Below are positions 33,474 through 45,625 of a stretch of 64,000 nt of DNA, in pieces. The translations under genes were made by a program, and so were the position numbers. The notes under the pieces were generated by a model. That model was not told the DNA's origin, made no database searches, and worked only from the letters and a program-made list of their open reading frames with translations. How positions within the stretch are numbered: the first letter of the stretch is position 1; every line of letters begins with the position of its first letter. The stretch is from Notospermus geniculatus. Lineage: Eukaryota; Nemertea; Pilidiophora; Heteronemertea; Lineidae. The DNA lies in NCBI GenBank assembly GCA_002633025.1, contig NMRB01000572.1:99755-163754 (forward strand). The letters run 5' to 3'.

Positions 33474-34285
33474 AGCTGAAGACACATCTTAGGTTTCCTT
33501 TTCAAACGTAAACAAAAGGTTGCCACACAGACAGACGATGCTTCCCGCCAAGAAATCAAGCATCGCTTACACCACGAAGAAAAATGAAACCGCATAAGTG
33601 AATAACAACAAATGGTATTGATGTGAAAACAAAGATTTGTGCTTTGTTTCGTTAATTTGTGCAAAACGAGTTCCCCATGACGCATTTTTTGAAATAAATA
33701 TAGTTTGTGTTTCGTTAACTCGGGCCGTTGTCTCCTGCCATGCCTTCATTGTCTAAACGCTTACATTGTCAGCAGCAACCGGGCGTCTAAGGCCAGAAAA
33801 AGATGTTGTACTGATGTAACATGGTTGCAATTAATCAAGTGAGCTCACTAATTGATTGGGTTGGAATACGATCCCGAGACAACCGCTAATCAGGGAGAGG
33901 ATCGTTTAAAGATTGTTGCCTGTGGCCTGACCCTGAGTGACCTCAAGTCCTGGGGGAAATCCAAGGGGGTCCCCTAGTTCCTGATACAATTACAGTCAGC
34001 TACGTAACATATTCTACGAAATAAATCAGCAGCATTCAGCCTCGTTCCTAGTTGCTAAAACGCAAACGGGACGAAGTTCTATAGTGGATAGTCATTTTCA
34101 CAAATTAACCAAACAAACCTCAAATCTTTGTTTTTACATCAATACCATTTGTTGTTATTCACGTATGCGGTTTCATTTTTCTTCGTGGTGTAAGCGATGC
34201 TTGATTTCTTGGCGGGAAGCATCGTCTGTCTGTGTGGCAACCTTTTGTTTACGTTTGAAAAGGAAATCAAAGATGTGTCCTCAGA
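33474..34285. mobile_element. Large foldback: ~190-bp inverted arms around a ~430-bp centre
   Basis: 33474-33664 and 34096-34285 are reverse complements at high identity. Landmarks are CATCTTAGGTTTCCTTTTCA, AAACAAAAGGTTGCCACACA, GCTTCCCGCCAAGAAATCAA and ACCACGAAGAAAAATGAAAC on the left, and their complements on the right. The centre has no transposase ORF. Peptide-like ORFs in the arms are mirror duplicates and not genes. It could be a long-arm foldback transposon or an inverted duplication. Confidence 0.88.
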
Positions 34286-37200
34286 TAAATTCGCCTGTCC
34301 GAAAATAGATCTGGTTTCCTGCAACGTGTATTTTTGATTATATCCAAAGTTTCTTTCAGGTAATTAGATAAGTTAACAGAATCTCCAAGTTGACATTATT
34401 AACCAAGAACCACAGCAGAGGAGCGCCCAGCCCGGGGCAAAAACAAACAGAAAAACTCGGAGAAAATCGTAAAAACTCCAATCAAATCTCGCCGTCTAAA
34501 TTCGGCGTACTAATTTGAGCGCACCATCTGGGGGATCAGCGTCTAATAGTTAATCAGACTCTGTCTGTTTGCTGAGCGCTGCCGTGAATTTGTCACCATT
34601 AAACTTCAGTTTGGCGTGTGACGCGATTAGCTTGCTATCACTGTCTAGAATGAGATTTATCTTCTCATTTAGCTACCTTTGATGCCAAGGGTTGCGTCAG
34701 CCTGGTGTCGTGAAGGACCAGCGGTACAAGGCGAGGCGGGGGCCCGAGGCTGTCGAGGAGCAGCGACGAGCTTCGTTCCCTAACCTGCACATTCGCATAC
34801 CAACCACCCTAACCTTCAGGCTCTTCCCAAAAGCTACACCTCTCGCACCTGTCACGTGTCACGTTGTAGGAAGCAGTAGGGACCGTAAATGGCTCTTACT
34901 TTTTCCGGATCCAACAGATATTCATAGGTCGCCTGTACAAGCAGGGAAATGATAATCGTTCCAAGAAGCTTTAATACGATGTGCCCATAAAACTAAGGAG
35001 GGAATCCAAAATCCACAGCCGAAGCTGCATGCCCGACGAATCCAAATTAGACTCATCACCGTCGATCCCATCAAAAAGGAGGAAAGAAAATGAGTTGAAT
35101 GAAACCGAGGCTGACCTAATTAATTTTCGCGCTCCCGTCGCCCAAAGCGAGGCTTTGTTTAACGACGACTGATTTCGATGGGGTTGGTATAAACTTTGGA
35201 AGAGATAGGCCGGTGCTCCGGGGCAGATTGGGGATCTAGGAAAGGATAATTTAATAAACCTACTTGTGTGTGTACTCCGAGGAGATTGGTTATTTAGATC
35301 AGAGCTTGAGGCGGGGTGGTGTCATGGATGCCCGGAATCAGGTTTGATAAAGCAAAGAGGTGAAAAGGAATTGGGTCAATTTGCAAGAGAAGTCGCAACA
35401 AAAGTTAAACACCCTGAGGATAAAGTCGAAAAATTCCGATGTTGAGTTTCATCACGTACTAAACAGCCATAAAGAACGTTAAGAATTCTCCTTCGCGTGC
35501 TGCTGAAAGATAGATTTTAGGTATATTGGTTCCAAATCTCACCGCTAGGGCGTGTACTACGATTTCATGTTGCGTTTTGATAGCCGATGCTGAAACGCGA
35601 AGAACTAACCGCCTGCCTGACTTAGAAGTGCAACCAACGAAGTGGCCACCCAACTTCTTCTCATCTGCAAATTCATTGAATTCGACCGGAAATTGCGAAG
35701 CAGAAGCCACGTTTCCTAACTTCATTCATAAGTAGGTACATGTATATACATGAGTGAGTTAAAAACAATCTTTGGAGTTCATGCCCATTTTGCATCACCG
35801 TCTACCCAGTACCAAGGTAATTACGATCCAGATGCGAGCAATTACCGAAACGTTTGAAACGCGATGAGTGCAGGTAGATAAACCCAAGAGACGAGAGGAA
35901 CGGCAGGAAACACGTGGTAAAATCAGGAAAATGTCTGTGTATTGAGTCTGTGCCTTAGGGAACATCAACCGCCTGAAGGGTACACCAGTCTAATGCATTA
36001 CCTTATCTACAAGTACAACGAAAAGCTCTACCAGTGGGTGAGAACACGGCGTAGGTATACAAGTAGGCTCGGTCAGGACATTGTTGGTGGGACTTTCAAA
36101 CACACACAACGAACAGCCTGCCGTAAAAGATTCAGTACTCCCATAAAAATACCCGTGCGATCTCGATGATGACCTGGCGAAGAGAGAATCCAAGGGGAAA
36201 GCAATAATTCGCACAGAAGTGGAATGATGACAGCCATTTTTGGCGACGTGGATGTGTCAACCTTTGGGACGATTCTTGAACTAATTCTGACTTGGCAGAG
36301 CTATAACTCCTAACCTCCCGATGGAGAAGGCAGTCAGCACAGTTGGCCAATGAAATCTCTTGTGCCTGCGACTGGTAATATCCCAGCACCACCGGAAATA
36401 GGCACGAAATACCCGATCTGATGAGCACAAACGCAGGCGCCATTTTGATTTTTGCAAAATTGAAATATTTGCCACCATCTGTAATGAAAATGAAACGGAA
36501 ACAAGATTGATTTTGACAGCTAGAGTTGTTATCATCATTCACTGAGAACTTCTCAGCAGAGATATTACTGCAGGTTCGTCAGATGACTGAGCCTACTTCT
36601 TATATTTTGTTGTAAGTCATCAAATAACAAATTGAATTCGTAAAAAAATCTCTCGCATAATCTTCTTCATTAACCTAGTCTACCTTCTGTTTACTTTGAT
36701 GATTTCCGAATCGTCTGCGAAACACTGAAACCAGCAGTTCAGTGAATGAGGAAAACATATCACGTAGCCTCAATTTACATAAAAAGTTGGTGTAGTAGGG
36801 CGTTTTTTTAGCGTCGGATTGTGGGTTCCCCAGGGGTCTGGTATAACTTCGGCCCACCCCGCTGGGAAATGGTGTTTACATGCAGGAGAGAGGGAGAGAC
36901 GTAAGGTTTCTTCGGATAAAACAGAGAGAGGAATTTTTGAACATTCTTTGAACATCTTTCCAGGTCGGTTAAGTCTAATGCCGATGTGGCTGCATCACCA
37001 TTTTTACTCCAAGATGATGAATCATGTTTGTCCCCCCCCCAAAAAAAACTAACAGTTTGCAACCACTACCCACTACGTTACCCGCGCCCCGAAACTGCTT
37101 CAGTTGATGCTATCCTCAGAGTATCACAAATAGACGGCGTTAGCTGTCCGATTCGGGGAATCCGCGCTGGGAACCTGCAGAGTGTACATTTTTTTTATCT

Positions 37201-39646
37201 TAGCCAATCACACACACTACACACTTTCGGAGCAAGGAATTTTCTATATACCTCAAAATCTCCAACCGAATCTACAAAGATGGCGGCCATTGTGCGAAAT
37301 GACGTCTGCTTCGTTGCGTCTAATCATTTGATTGGTTGAAATTTCACGGCTGAGAGAAACCACGCCTCATTGGTTTCAGAAACAACACGATCTGATCAGT
37401 CTGACGGAATCAAGAGCCCTCAATCACGTGATTTGTATAATAAAATATTAATTACGAGACGTAAGTCATTTATGATATATTTGTCGCGGTTTTTAATTAC
37501 CTGCTCAACACGAATCTTTTCTAGCGCCGTGAATTTTGATTGGTAACGATCATGCATCTGATAAACCTTCTCATTAACTCCGTGTCAATGTGCGCATCGT
37601 CGGCTCCGAATCAGGTCTTAAACTCTACATCAATTGTCCGCGCCAATTAAGAAATTAATTAACATGAAAGTCATGGTGGTAATGAGGTTTCGTCATCGCC
37701 TTGGAGATGAGATGATAAGTGGCGGCCATAAATCAGGGAATGGCTTACAACACAGGATCCCACAGTCCTGGTTAACCAGCCGTCGATACGAATCTAGAAC
37801 ATGGCAGACACGGTGTTTCTGAAAGAATCGGCGGCTGTTTCTTGGAGACAAGCAAGAAAATCCAATTATCTCATGATATTAGTGGCCTGTCGCGTGCTAA
37901 TCACTGTCTTTAGAAGCGGTAATTAAACCAGGAAGTTTATGTTCAGTTTCAGGGCAAACGAACCTGTCCCTAAAGTCGAATTTAATGGATTTCTTCTCCG
38001 CCACATCACCTTTCTGACTGAATTTAGTACGCACCGTGTTCAAAAGGCGTCGCAATGAGCACACTCATCCGATGACGTCAATCTCAACTTTGAGCTCGAA
38101 ACTGTGCCAGATTTCAAGGTGTTTGCCGAAGCATGACGGAAAGACCCGAAGTGTTACGAATGTGATGACGTAAGTGTCGGCGGTCGTGAGTGAAGAATGC
38201 CCAATCAGGTCACAGAATCTAGATTTAATTGCTTTAGAGAGTGTGAATGATTAGGCCATTAAATACCTATGGAAAGATGCTCTGCGTCTTTCATTGGTGT
38301 TGGGAACAGAAACCTGACGTACGCCACTCATCTCCGCCATTGTCAGTCCTCCTCCGCTGTCATTAGGCTCCTCACACAAGCACTCTCGTCCATTCTCGCG
38401 AGCACAACTAACCAACCCATTCAGCACTTCATTAGTCTAAGTCTTCCTTATTAAAGCCTAATCAGAAACCTCTAGTGTATATATAGTGCAGTCAGGTGAC
38501 CAGATGAATAGACCAATCAGATGCTGATCCTACATTAATTAGATTAGCAGGAAATTACCCATTCGGGCGAGAGAACCGTGCCTGAAATCACCGGTACTTC
38601 CATTATGCTACAGCGGGCGCATCACAAAGCATCGAACAGTTAATTGGCTTCTTTGAATGTTACCTCTGCTATATAATAATTGTAGTATCGGCGTAATAAA
38701 GAGACATCGTCCTGTTCTTTGGCACGGGTTTTCATCTCTGATTGCGGATTAGTTGATGATACTTTTAAGGTTTCAAGGGAGGGTGGGGTTAGATTTGTTC
38801 GGTGGCGTCATCTAGCGGGCCAAGAACAAGGCGACACTGGTGTGGGGAGAAAGGGTCCTCTCCGAAGCCGGGCGTCAGAGGCCTGCCTTCTCTGGACTCG
38901 GCAGAGGCAAGAGGAAGGGCAAAGTGGCGGAGACGGAGACTGATCCAATTCTCTTATTTTTAGGGGAGGTGAGCGTGCAATTTAACCAAAAAAACTTGAT
39001 TATGAAAAGGAAATATGACCCTCGAGTTCCTCAGAAAATGCTATTGGAATTTAAATAGCGCGTGTAGACTTTGAAACGGACTATTTTGCCGACGATTTGT
39101 CGCTTAAACAATGGAAATTGCAATCAAATTGTCGTCTCATCATAGCTTATTCACGGAGTTTGTAATCTCGGTGAGGTCTAGGGTTACACAAAGATGGCGG
39201 AGACCCTCGCTGTCGCCCTCGCAGCAGGATAAGGGTAGAAACATGCAGAAATGGCCCTCGATACCCCATGGGGCCCATACGGGCACGCCCATACCCTCAG
39301 CAGTTAATTCAATACTGCTTAACGTGGCGCCGGCAAAAAGGGTTCAAAAAAGGTCCTTCTTGTAATGCGGTAATGAAATTATCGGGTTGTCATCTTCGGG
39401 AGGGTGGTTATTGTTACCATTTTGGCCCTTCGGGCGGGTGTTCCCTCTTTGGCAATAATGACAGGAAGTTGGGCAGTTGGCGGCAGGGATATTATTCGTT
39501 ACCATGGGCGGTAGAAACAGGGAGTGATGACGATGCACGAATTGGTGTCAAATCCAAGATGGTAACACGGTGCTGAAATGTTTATCTGGCCTGTAGTTAT
39601 GGAGAAGGGTCACCAACAACATTCATGGAACTTCAGGCGCAGCTCC
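34286..39646. other. 5.4-kb repeat-poor non-coding block; candidate cis-regulatory region
   Basis: This is the longest stretch without obvious foldbacks or duplications and has no supported gene. Homeodomain-type TAATTA motifs cluster in 37440-37670 (ATTAATTACG, TTTAATTACC, ATTAATTAAC) and again at about 37919 and 38533. ORFs at 34692-34952, 35459-35725, 36132-36542 and 38719-38943 have no recognisable domain. Vertebrate LMO4 lies in a gene-poor region with distal enhancers, so a regulatory role is plausible, but it is inference only. Confidence 0.3.
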
Positions 39647-39929
39647 GCGTGAGAATTCTCTCGTGTGAGTTGGCTGTGAATGGGTAACTCAACCCGAGAA
39701 ACTGTGGGCAGTCGTTCTTGTCAATTGGTCATATGAATAAAAGACTAGTAAATGCTTTTACTAGATTTTGCAATACAAATGCACTAGGCTAAGCTGTACA
39801 AATCTGAAGTAAAAGCATTTGCTAGCATTTATTCACGATATATCACCCAAAGGTCTTAACCTAAGTCGAAAGGAAAAATCCAAAATGGTGAATTGGCCAT
39901 TGAGAGTGAAGAAAACTCTCACGTGGAGT
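39647..39929. mobile_element. Foldback family F relative with a nested family-G-like element
   Basis: CCGCGTGAGAATTCTCTCGTG at the left (first 20 bases used) pairs with GAAGAAAACTCTCACGTGG at the right. Subterminal GTTGGCTGTGAATGGG pairs with GGTGAATTGGCC. Inside, 39731-39840 is a separate inverted repeat (ATGAATAAAAG then TAGTAAATGCTTTTACT, with AGTAAAAGCATTTGCTAG and CATTTATTC). The nesting parallels that at 24405. Confidence 0.6.
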
Positions 39930-40229
39930 AGTGCCTTCCCAAAATGTCGACATTCAAATTGAAATTTGTGGTACACATGGTAGATAGCATCGCGGGTACA
40001 AGAGACGAAGTTCGACAGAAGAGAACACCCAGCAGTTGGTTTATGTTTTTTCCGCCGGATCTATACGAAAAGGGGACTCAATGTAACCACCTGGATATCT
40101 CCCTCAAAAGAACCCCTAAAGTACATTTTTTCATAAAAAGATGTCCAGGAATTCCATGAGAATAACCGTCCACTTTTTTATCTCTTGCAGACAATTGGAG
40201 TAAAACGATAAAGGATGATAAATTATACG

Positions 40230-40333
40230 ATGAATGCCGATGTAACAATTTTCTTTCACCGAAATACGGGCGGCAGGAAATATGAATGCCGATGTAACGA
40301 TTTCTTTCATCGTAATACGGGTAGGGAGGAAAG
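40230..40333. repeat. Two-unit 52-bp tandem repeat
   Basis: ATGAATGCCGATGTAAC starts at 40230 and 40282. Each is followed by a TTTCTTTCA(C/T)CG.AATACGGG block. The overlapping minus ORF (40078-40536) spans both units and shows no domain. Confidence 0.75.
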
Positions 40334-41277
40334 AAGGCTGGCCGAATAGTCACTGCAACCAAAGAAATATCGTCTGAATTGAAACCACATACAGTGAAAA
40401 TCACGCGAATGAAGAAAGGGCGACTGTTATGTGTCGTCTGCCTTTGAATGCTGGTGATATCCGTAACCTCACTGCACTCGATTTGACAAAAGTGGATTGG
40501 AAATTCTGACCCTGGACAGTTGGTCTCCGACCTCAAGGTTTCGTTTCTTTACCCACCCGTCATGATATTGTAAGACGTAGACAAGGCAAGGACAACTAAT
40601 GATGCTGTCAACACAGATATTAACCAAATTAACGGGGCTTTGACCTCTAAAGATATAATACGAAACATTCACAGCTACGGCCAGAATAAAATCATTTTAT
40701 ACCTAATAGAGGAGAAAAGAAGAACAACATTGTGTAGTTTAACGCCCATTTTCATCGCCACAATATCAAATGGTTCCCCGTCGCTTTTTCGCTCCGCATT
40801 GGTCCGGGTTTTATAAAGAGCCACGCACTCCGCTCTAGGGACCCGTATGTCCTGGATTAGAAATTGGTTTATTAGCTGCTTGGGTGGAGATGTAACATAT
40901 TGTTTTGATGTAACGTGGCTGCTGGGGATTGTCCGGGATGGGACCATGTTCACAATGGATAGAGCATATATTATTAGCTCAATTTTAAGTATAACCTTGG
41001 ATGAATGTACGACGACCGTCAAAGTGAGGACTGTGTGACGCGTCCTGTTGACAGGATTGTTTTCAAAAATTTAATCAGCGAATGCAGAAGATCAGTTCTC
41101 ATTTGTGCAAAATTTTCCATGTTTACGTTTGAAATCACCGTTTGGCCGAGATAAGATGCCTGCCCCATAGTAGAGGTTTCACTTGAACAGGAGACCCCTC
41201 AGGGTTCAAGCGATGTGACGGTGTTTTGGCCAACTTCAACAAAGGATTCGATAGAGCCAAACTTTTTACCCGTTGGA
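40334..41277. other. Intergenic, nothing recognised
   Basis: ORFs on both strands around 40675-41038 overlap antisense and are unsupported. Confidence 0.35.
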
Positions 41278-41551
41278 CTAGGCTCATTTGAACACGCCTA
41301 GGATTTAGGACGGACCGCGAAATTCCGGCCACTCGGTGACTACGTCATGTCACCTGTAGTCAGCACGCCAAAGAACAAATTGCTAACTTTGCAGACAGGG
41401 TTTCGTGTATTGCTTTTTATCTTTGGGCTAGGCTCATTTCAACACGCCTAGGATAGGACCGCGAAATTCCAACTTCTGTACGCTCGTTGACTACCGTACG
41501 TCATGTCACCTGTAGTCAGCACGCCAAAGAATAAATTGCTAATTCTGCAGA
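41278..41551. repeat. Direct repeat, two ~120-bp units
   Basis: CTAGGCTCATTT(G/C)AACACGCC begins at 41278 and 41428. Both units continue with GACCGCGAAATTCC and ACGTCATGTCACCTGTAGTC, then CAGCACGCCAAAGAA and end at GCAGA. About 32 bp separate them. The two differ by small indels, notably an extra CTTCTGTACG in the second. Confidence 0.85.
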
Positions 41552-42138
41552 TACATATTAAATTCTAACTCGGCAGGCCGAGGGATCCTGAACACCAAGT
41601 TCCGCAGCCATTTGAACATGCGTTGCGTAAATCTAGCCGGTCAAGTCCTTCCTGGCCATTGGAATGTGGTCAGCGGCCTGTCAAAACAATTACCACCTCA
41701 GTGACACGCGGATTTCTTAACACAACCATTGCCCTAATCTCCCTGCCACAGTGTCACTCAGTTTCCTAATCAGACACAATGTAGCCAAATAAAATAGCCA
41801 TCCTATTGTACCATCGCTGGCGACGCTGACACAAACTGTCTATCACCTCATGGCAGGTGTCGCCACCTAATATGGAGACGGGGAGCGTCCAGTTAATTAC
41901 ACAGCGGGGAGCATTTATTTATCTCGTGCGTGTCAATCTTATTTCGTGTGCTGTTGTCACTTGAGGTAATTAGGGACTGATTCGACCACACTGGCCGATC
42001 ATCCGCAGCGGATAATTCGCACATTCGGCTCCAGCGTTGGCACATTTCTTGCTTCACACCTGACGATTTCCCTCGGACCTGGAGAGAGTCGAAATCAACT
42101 AATTTCCGGGTATTCAACGGGGGATGAGGACTTCGCAG
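41552..42138. other. Non-coding, possible regulatory block
   Basis: No repeats or coding support. It contains CCAGTTAATTACACA at about 41889, which recurs at about 44773 in another repeat-free block, and an E-box-like CAGGTG at about 41854. Low-confidence regulatory candidate. Confidence 0.25.
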
Positions 42139-43362
42139 GGCAAAATAAAACTATCACACCTATTGGCAGTTTGTGAGGCAACCTGGCTAAACTTGCACAA
42201 GGATTTTCTCTCTATAATCGAGCAGGACCTTGGAAAGCCAACATATCACACATTTGAACTACATGTATTACAATAGCCACAGATATTTAGATCGTGAAAA
42301 TATTGAACACAAGACATTCTAGAATATGATGGAATTCATCACCAATCTGGTAATTGAAAATAAATAAATTCATGAATTTACTTACTTAAAATGTCATTGG
42401 TGCTACAATGTACTTATTCTAAGAACGTAAACATTCTACTTTGCATTTACAGCCGTAGATGATTAGGCCTACAAAAATGTAAGGGTCGTATTTTAGAACG
42501 TTCCTTAACGTTAAGGTCGACCTTAAGTCTATTGTAAAACCATCGAGAACAACAGATTTAAGGTGGACCTTAATGTTAAGGAACGTTCTAAAATATGGCC
42601 CTAAGAATTTTAGCAGAATTAGGCCTACTATACTCAGGTTTTATGAAAGAACCCGACGCTAGAATAAGCTCGATATTTGGGATTCGTGCTTTTTCGAGTT
42701 CAGACTCACATCTGCTTTTGAAAGGTATCATGTTGTGGAAGCTGTTCTTCGTATCAGCCAACCGGTGTGACCTCAGACCTTACACCTGAGCAAAAATGCC
42801 TCCATCTACGTCGAACATGAAACCAAAAACGTTGAAGATTCACTCCAAATAATCTTAGATGTCCAAACAAATAAATAAACCCAGGAACATTAGTTGAAAT
42901 CTGTTTAAAAATGTAACCCGAGATTGGATCCGCAATCTCTGCCTTACCGCAGGACAGATTCAGCGGAGTGCTAACTTTTTTACATTCTGCATTAACGGTC
43001 GCAATTTACTAAAACCTGCGGTCGCTATTTAGCAAAACCCGCGGGGAGTCGTGGCGGCATGGCGGCCGTGCCAAGGCAACCGTTATCAGAATAATTCTGC
43101 AGAAAAAGCAAGGTTTGCAATCTTGAGAGTAATTCATATGTTTTATTCAAGCAATCAGGAGGTGCTTCTGCTGATTGTGAGAAGTTCAAACCACCCGATG
43201 TGATAGTTATGGACGGCGGCAAATAATCTGCTTGGATTGTTATGGTGCTGGCATGCGCAGTTTAACCACAGCGAATCACCCATTAGCGACGGAGAGTGGC
43301 CATATAAAGCATGGCGTCGTATCAGCAGACGAGAATTCATACCTGATGCTCTCATAACCGAG
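42139..43362. repeat. Tandem pair 2, first unit (1.22 kb)
   Basis: It begins GGCAAAATAAAAC and ends TCTCATAACCGAG. The next unit begins with the same word immediately after a single N. The last ~570 bp of the two units look essentially identical, while the first ~500 bp differ by many substitutions and indels. This unit includes a MITE at 42482-42602 that the other lacks. Confidence 0.9.
42482..42602. mobile_element. MITE family G relative, present in one unit only
   Basis: AGGGTCGTATTTTAGAACGT then TCCTTAACGTTAAGGTCGAC is mirrored by GGTGGACCTTAATGTTAAGG and AACGTTCTAAAATATGGCCCT. The second unit reads GATTAGGCCTAAGAATTTCA straight through the corresponding place. The difference also removes ACAAAAATGTA beside the element, so the site is not a clean empty site. 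Confidence 0.8.
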
Positions 43363-43363
43363 N
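43363..43363. other. Single ambiguous base (N) at the junction of the tandem pair
   Basis: This is the only N in the window. It lies exactly between ACCGAG, the end of the first unit, and GGCAAAATAAAAC, the start of the second. A one-base gap at the seam of two near-identical sequences is typical of a contig join. Confidence 0.95.
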
Positions 43364-44456
43364 GGCAAAATAAAACTTATCACACCTATGGCAGACAATC
43401 TGGCTGAACTTGCTAAGGATTTTCTCTAAATCGAGCAGGGCCTTGGAAATACAACACATCACACATCTGAATTATGAAAATATCCATTCACAGACCTTTC
43501 GACATTAGATCGTGAAAACAATGAACACAAGACATTCTAGAATATGATGGAATTCATCACCGATCTGGTAATTGAAAATAAATAAATTCATAGAATATTT
43601 ACTTACTTAAAATGTCATGGGTGTTACTTATTCTAAGAACGTAAACATTCTACTTTACATTCTACTTTGCATTTGCAGCCGTAGATGATTAGGCCTAAGA
43701 ATTTCAGCAGAATTAGGCCTACTATACTAAGGTTTTATGAAAGAACCCGACGCTAGAATAAGCTCGATATTTGGGATTCGTGCTTTTTCGAGTTCAGACT
43801 CACATCTGCTTTTGAAAGGTATCATGTTGTGGAAGCTGTTCTTCGTATCAGCCAACCGGTGTGACCTCAGACCTTACACCTGAGCAAAAATGCCTCCATC
43901 CACGTCGAACATGAAACCAAAAACGTTGAAGATTCACTCCAAATAATCTTAGATGTCCAAACAAATAAATAAACCCAGGAACATTAGTTGAAATCTGTTT
44001 AAAAATGTAACCCGAGATTGGATCCGCAATCTCTGCCTTACCGCAGGACAGATTCAGCGGAGTGCTAACTTTTTTACATTCTGCATTAACGGTCGCAATT
44101 TACTAAAACCTGCGGTCGCTATTTAGCAAAACCCGCGGGGAGTCGTGGCGGCATGGCGGCCGTGCCAAGGCAACCGTTATCAGAATAATTCTGCAGAAAA
44201 AGCAAGGTTTGCAATCTTGAGAGTAATTCATATGTTTTATTCAAGCAATCAGGAGGTGCTTCTGCTGATTGTGAGAAGTTCAAACCACCCGATGTGATAG
44301 TTATGGACGGCGGCAAATAATCTGCTTGGATTGTTATGGTGCTGGCATGCGCAGTTTAACCACAGCGAATCACCCATTAGCGACGGAGAGTGGCCATATA
44401 AAGCATGGCGTCGTATCAGCAGACGAGAATTCATACCTGATGCTCTCATAACCGAG
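43364..44456. repeat. Tandem pair 2, second unit (1.09 kb)
   Basis: It is the copy of 42139-43362 without the MITE, ending at the same ACCGAG word and continuing into CAAACCATCCCTCC. Both units carry the same 65-codon minus-strand ORF with identical translation. This reflects the shared DNA and is not evidence of coding. Confidence 0.9.
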
Positions 44457-45300
44457 CAAACCATCCCTCCTAAATGCCCCGTAATGTAACCTCGTCCCCA
44501 GAGTCCGTTTGCTCCTCGTAGCTGTCGCTCAGATGGGTTGGTAGGGACCGATTATATGGGGCAGACCCCTCCAGGTGGACGGGACAATCGGCCACCAACA
44601 GAAGCTTTATAAGACCTATTACGTCAATGCTCAAGTTTACCATCCGAAGTGACACGTCAAGAAGCAATAGAGAGTTTTAGATGTGCAACGTACGGATACG
44701 TATCCGCATCGACGAACACACCGTCGCAGTGCCATCACCAGCCTGTAATTTAGGCCATCTGCATGCATTAGACCAGTTAATTACACATTTTAAAACCCAT
44801 CACTGACATTTGCAAGATTTACGACCAGAAGTGATTTCTATCAGAAAATTACCGATTTTTACTAATTTCCCAACTCGGAATGAGACCATAATCATTTCGG
44901 CAAAGATAAATCTTCTCCCCAACTGGAATTCCACGCGTTCATCACCGCATTGTCTCCGCCGCCATATGCGACTCGCTATCACTGCAACAATCTATTTTCG
45001 AACATAATGGATTTTCGATAAGCGTAGTCGTAGTCAATTAGTGTGATTAATTAACTTGTATTATAGGGTTTGATCAGTGGGTGATTGGGTGTTTAGGCCG
45101 AGGACACAGGTGCCGCCAGATGTAAATCCTTCGACGTAAAATGATGGAGTTATGGCTGCGAAATGTAGGGGCAGCAAAATGAGAAACGTGGAAGCAACGC
45201 GACGACCAAGATCCGGAGTTCTCTTGAATGTGACGCACCATCCCGTTCCTCATATCAGGACGGGTATTTCCACCGTGCACTTACTGCAACGAGGGGAGTA
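44457..45300. other. Non-coding, nothing recognised
   Basis: It contains a short palindrome CGGATACGTATCCG at about 44694 and the CCAGTTAATTACACA word shared with 41889. No gene is supported. Confidence 0.35.
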
Positions 45301-45625
45301 CGGTTTCAGAGGTGAAAATTACCTTGAAATTCAATGACCTTGACCTTGTTGTACAGATACCTGACCTTCAAGTTCAATGACCTTGCTCTCGTTGCATTGA
45401 TTACATGTGACCGTCACGTTACTTGTACAGATTACCTGACCTTGGAATGCAATGACCTTGACCTTGTAGCATTGATTACATGTAACCTTGACCTTACCCA
45501 TACATATTACTTGACCTTGGAATTCAATGACCTTGACCTAGTAGCACTGATTATATGTGACCTTGACCTTACTTGTACAGATTACCTGACCTTGGAATTC
45601 AATGACCTTGACCTTTGGTCGTACT
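45301..45625. repeat. 75-bp-period minisatellite carrying nuclear-receptor half sites
   Basis: CAATGACCTTG recurs at 45375, 45450, 45525 and 45600 (period exactly 75), plus a shorter first unit at 45332. Each unit contains TGACCTTGACC or a close variant, GATTACATGTGACC-like text and TACAGATTACCTGACCTTGG. TGACCTTGACC is exact at 45335, 45453, 45528, 45558 and 45603. The reverse complement is a direct repeat of AGGTCA with no spacer and includes TCAAGGTCA, the known extended half site of NR5A (FTZ-F1/SF-1) and ERR receptors. The 108-codon ORF over it is open only because 75 is divisible by 3. Confidence 0.88.

Noticed and set aside
43025-44316. Two identical 65-codon ORFs (43025-43222 and 44119-44316) as a duplicated gene
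   Set aside because: The surrounding non-coding DNA is equally identical, so identity is due to the duplicate or haplotype copy, not coding constraint.
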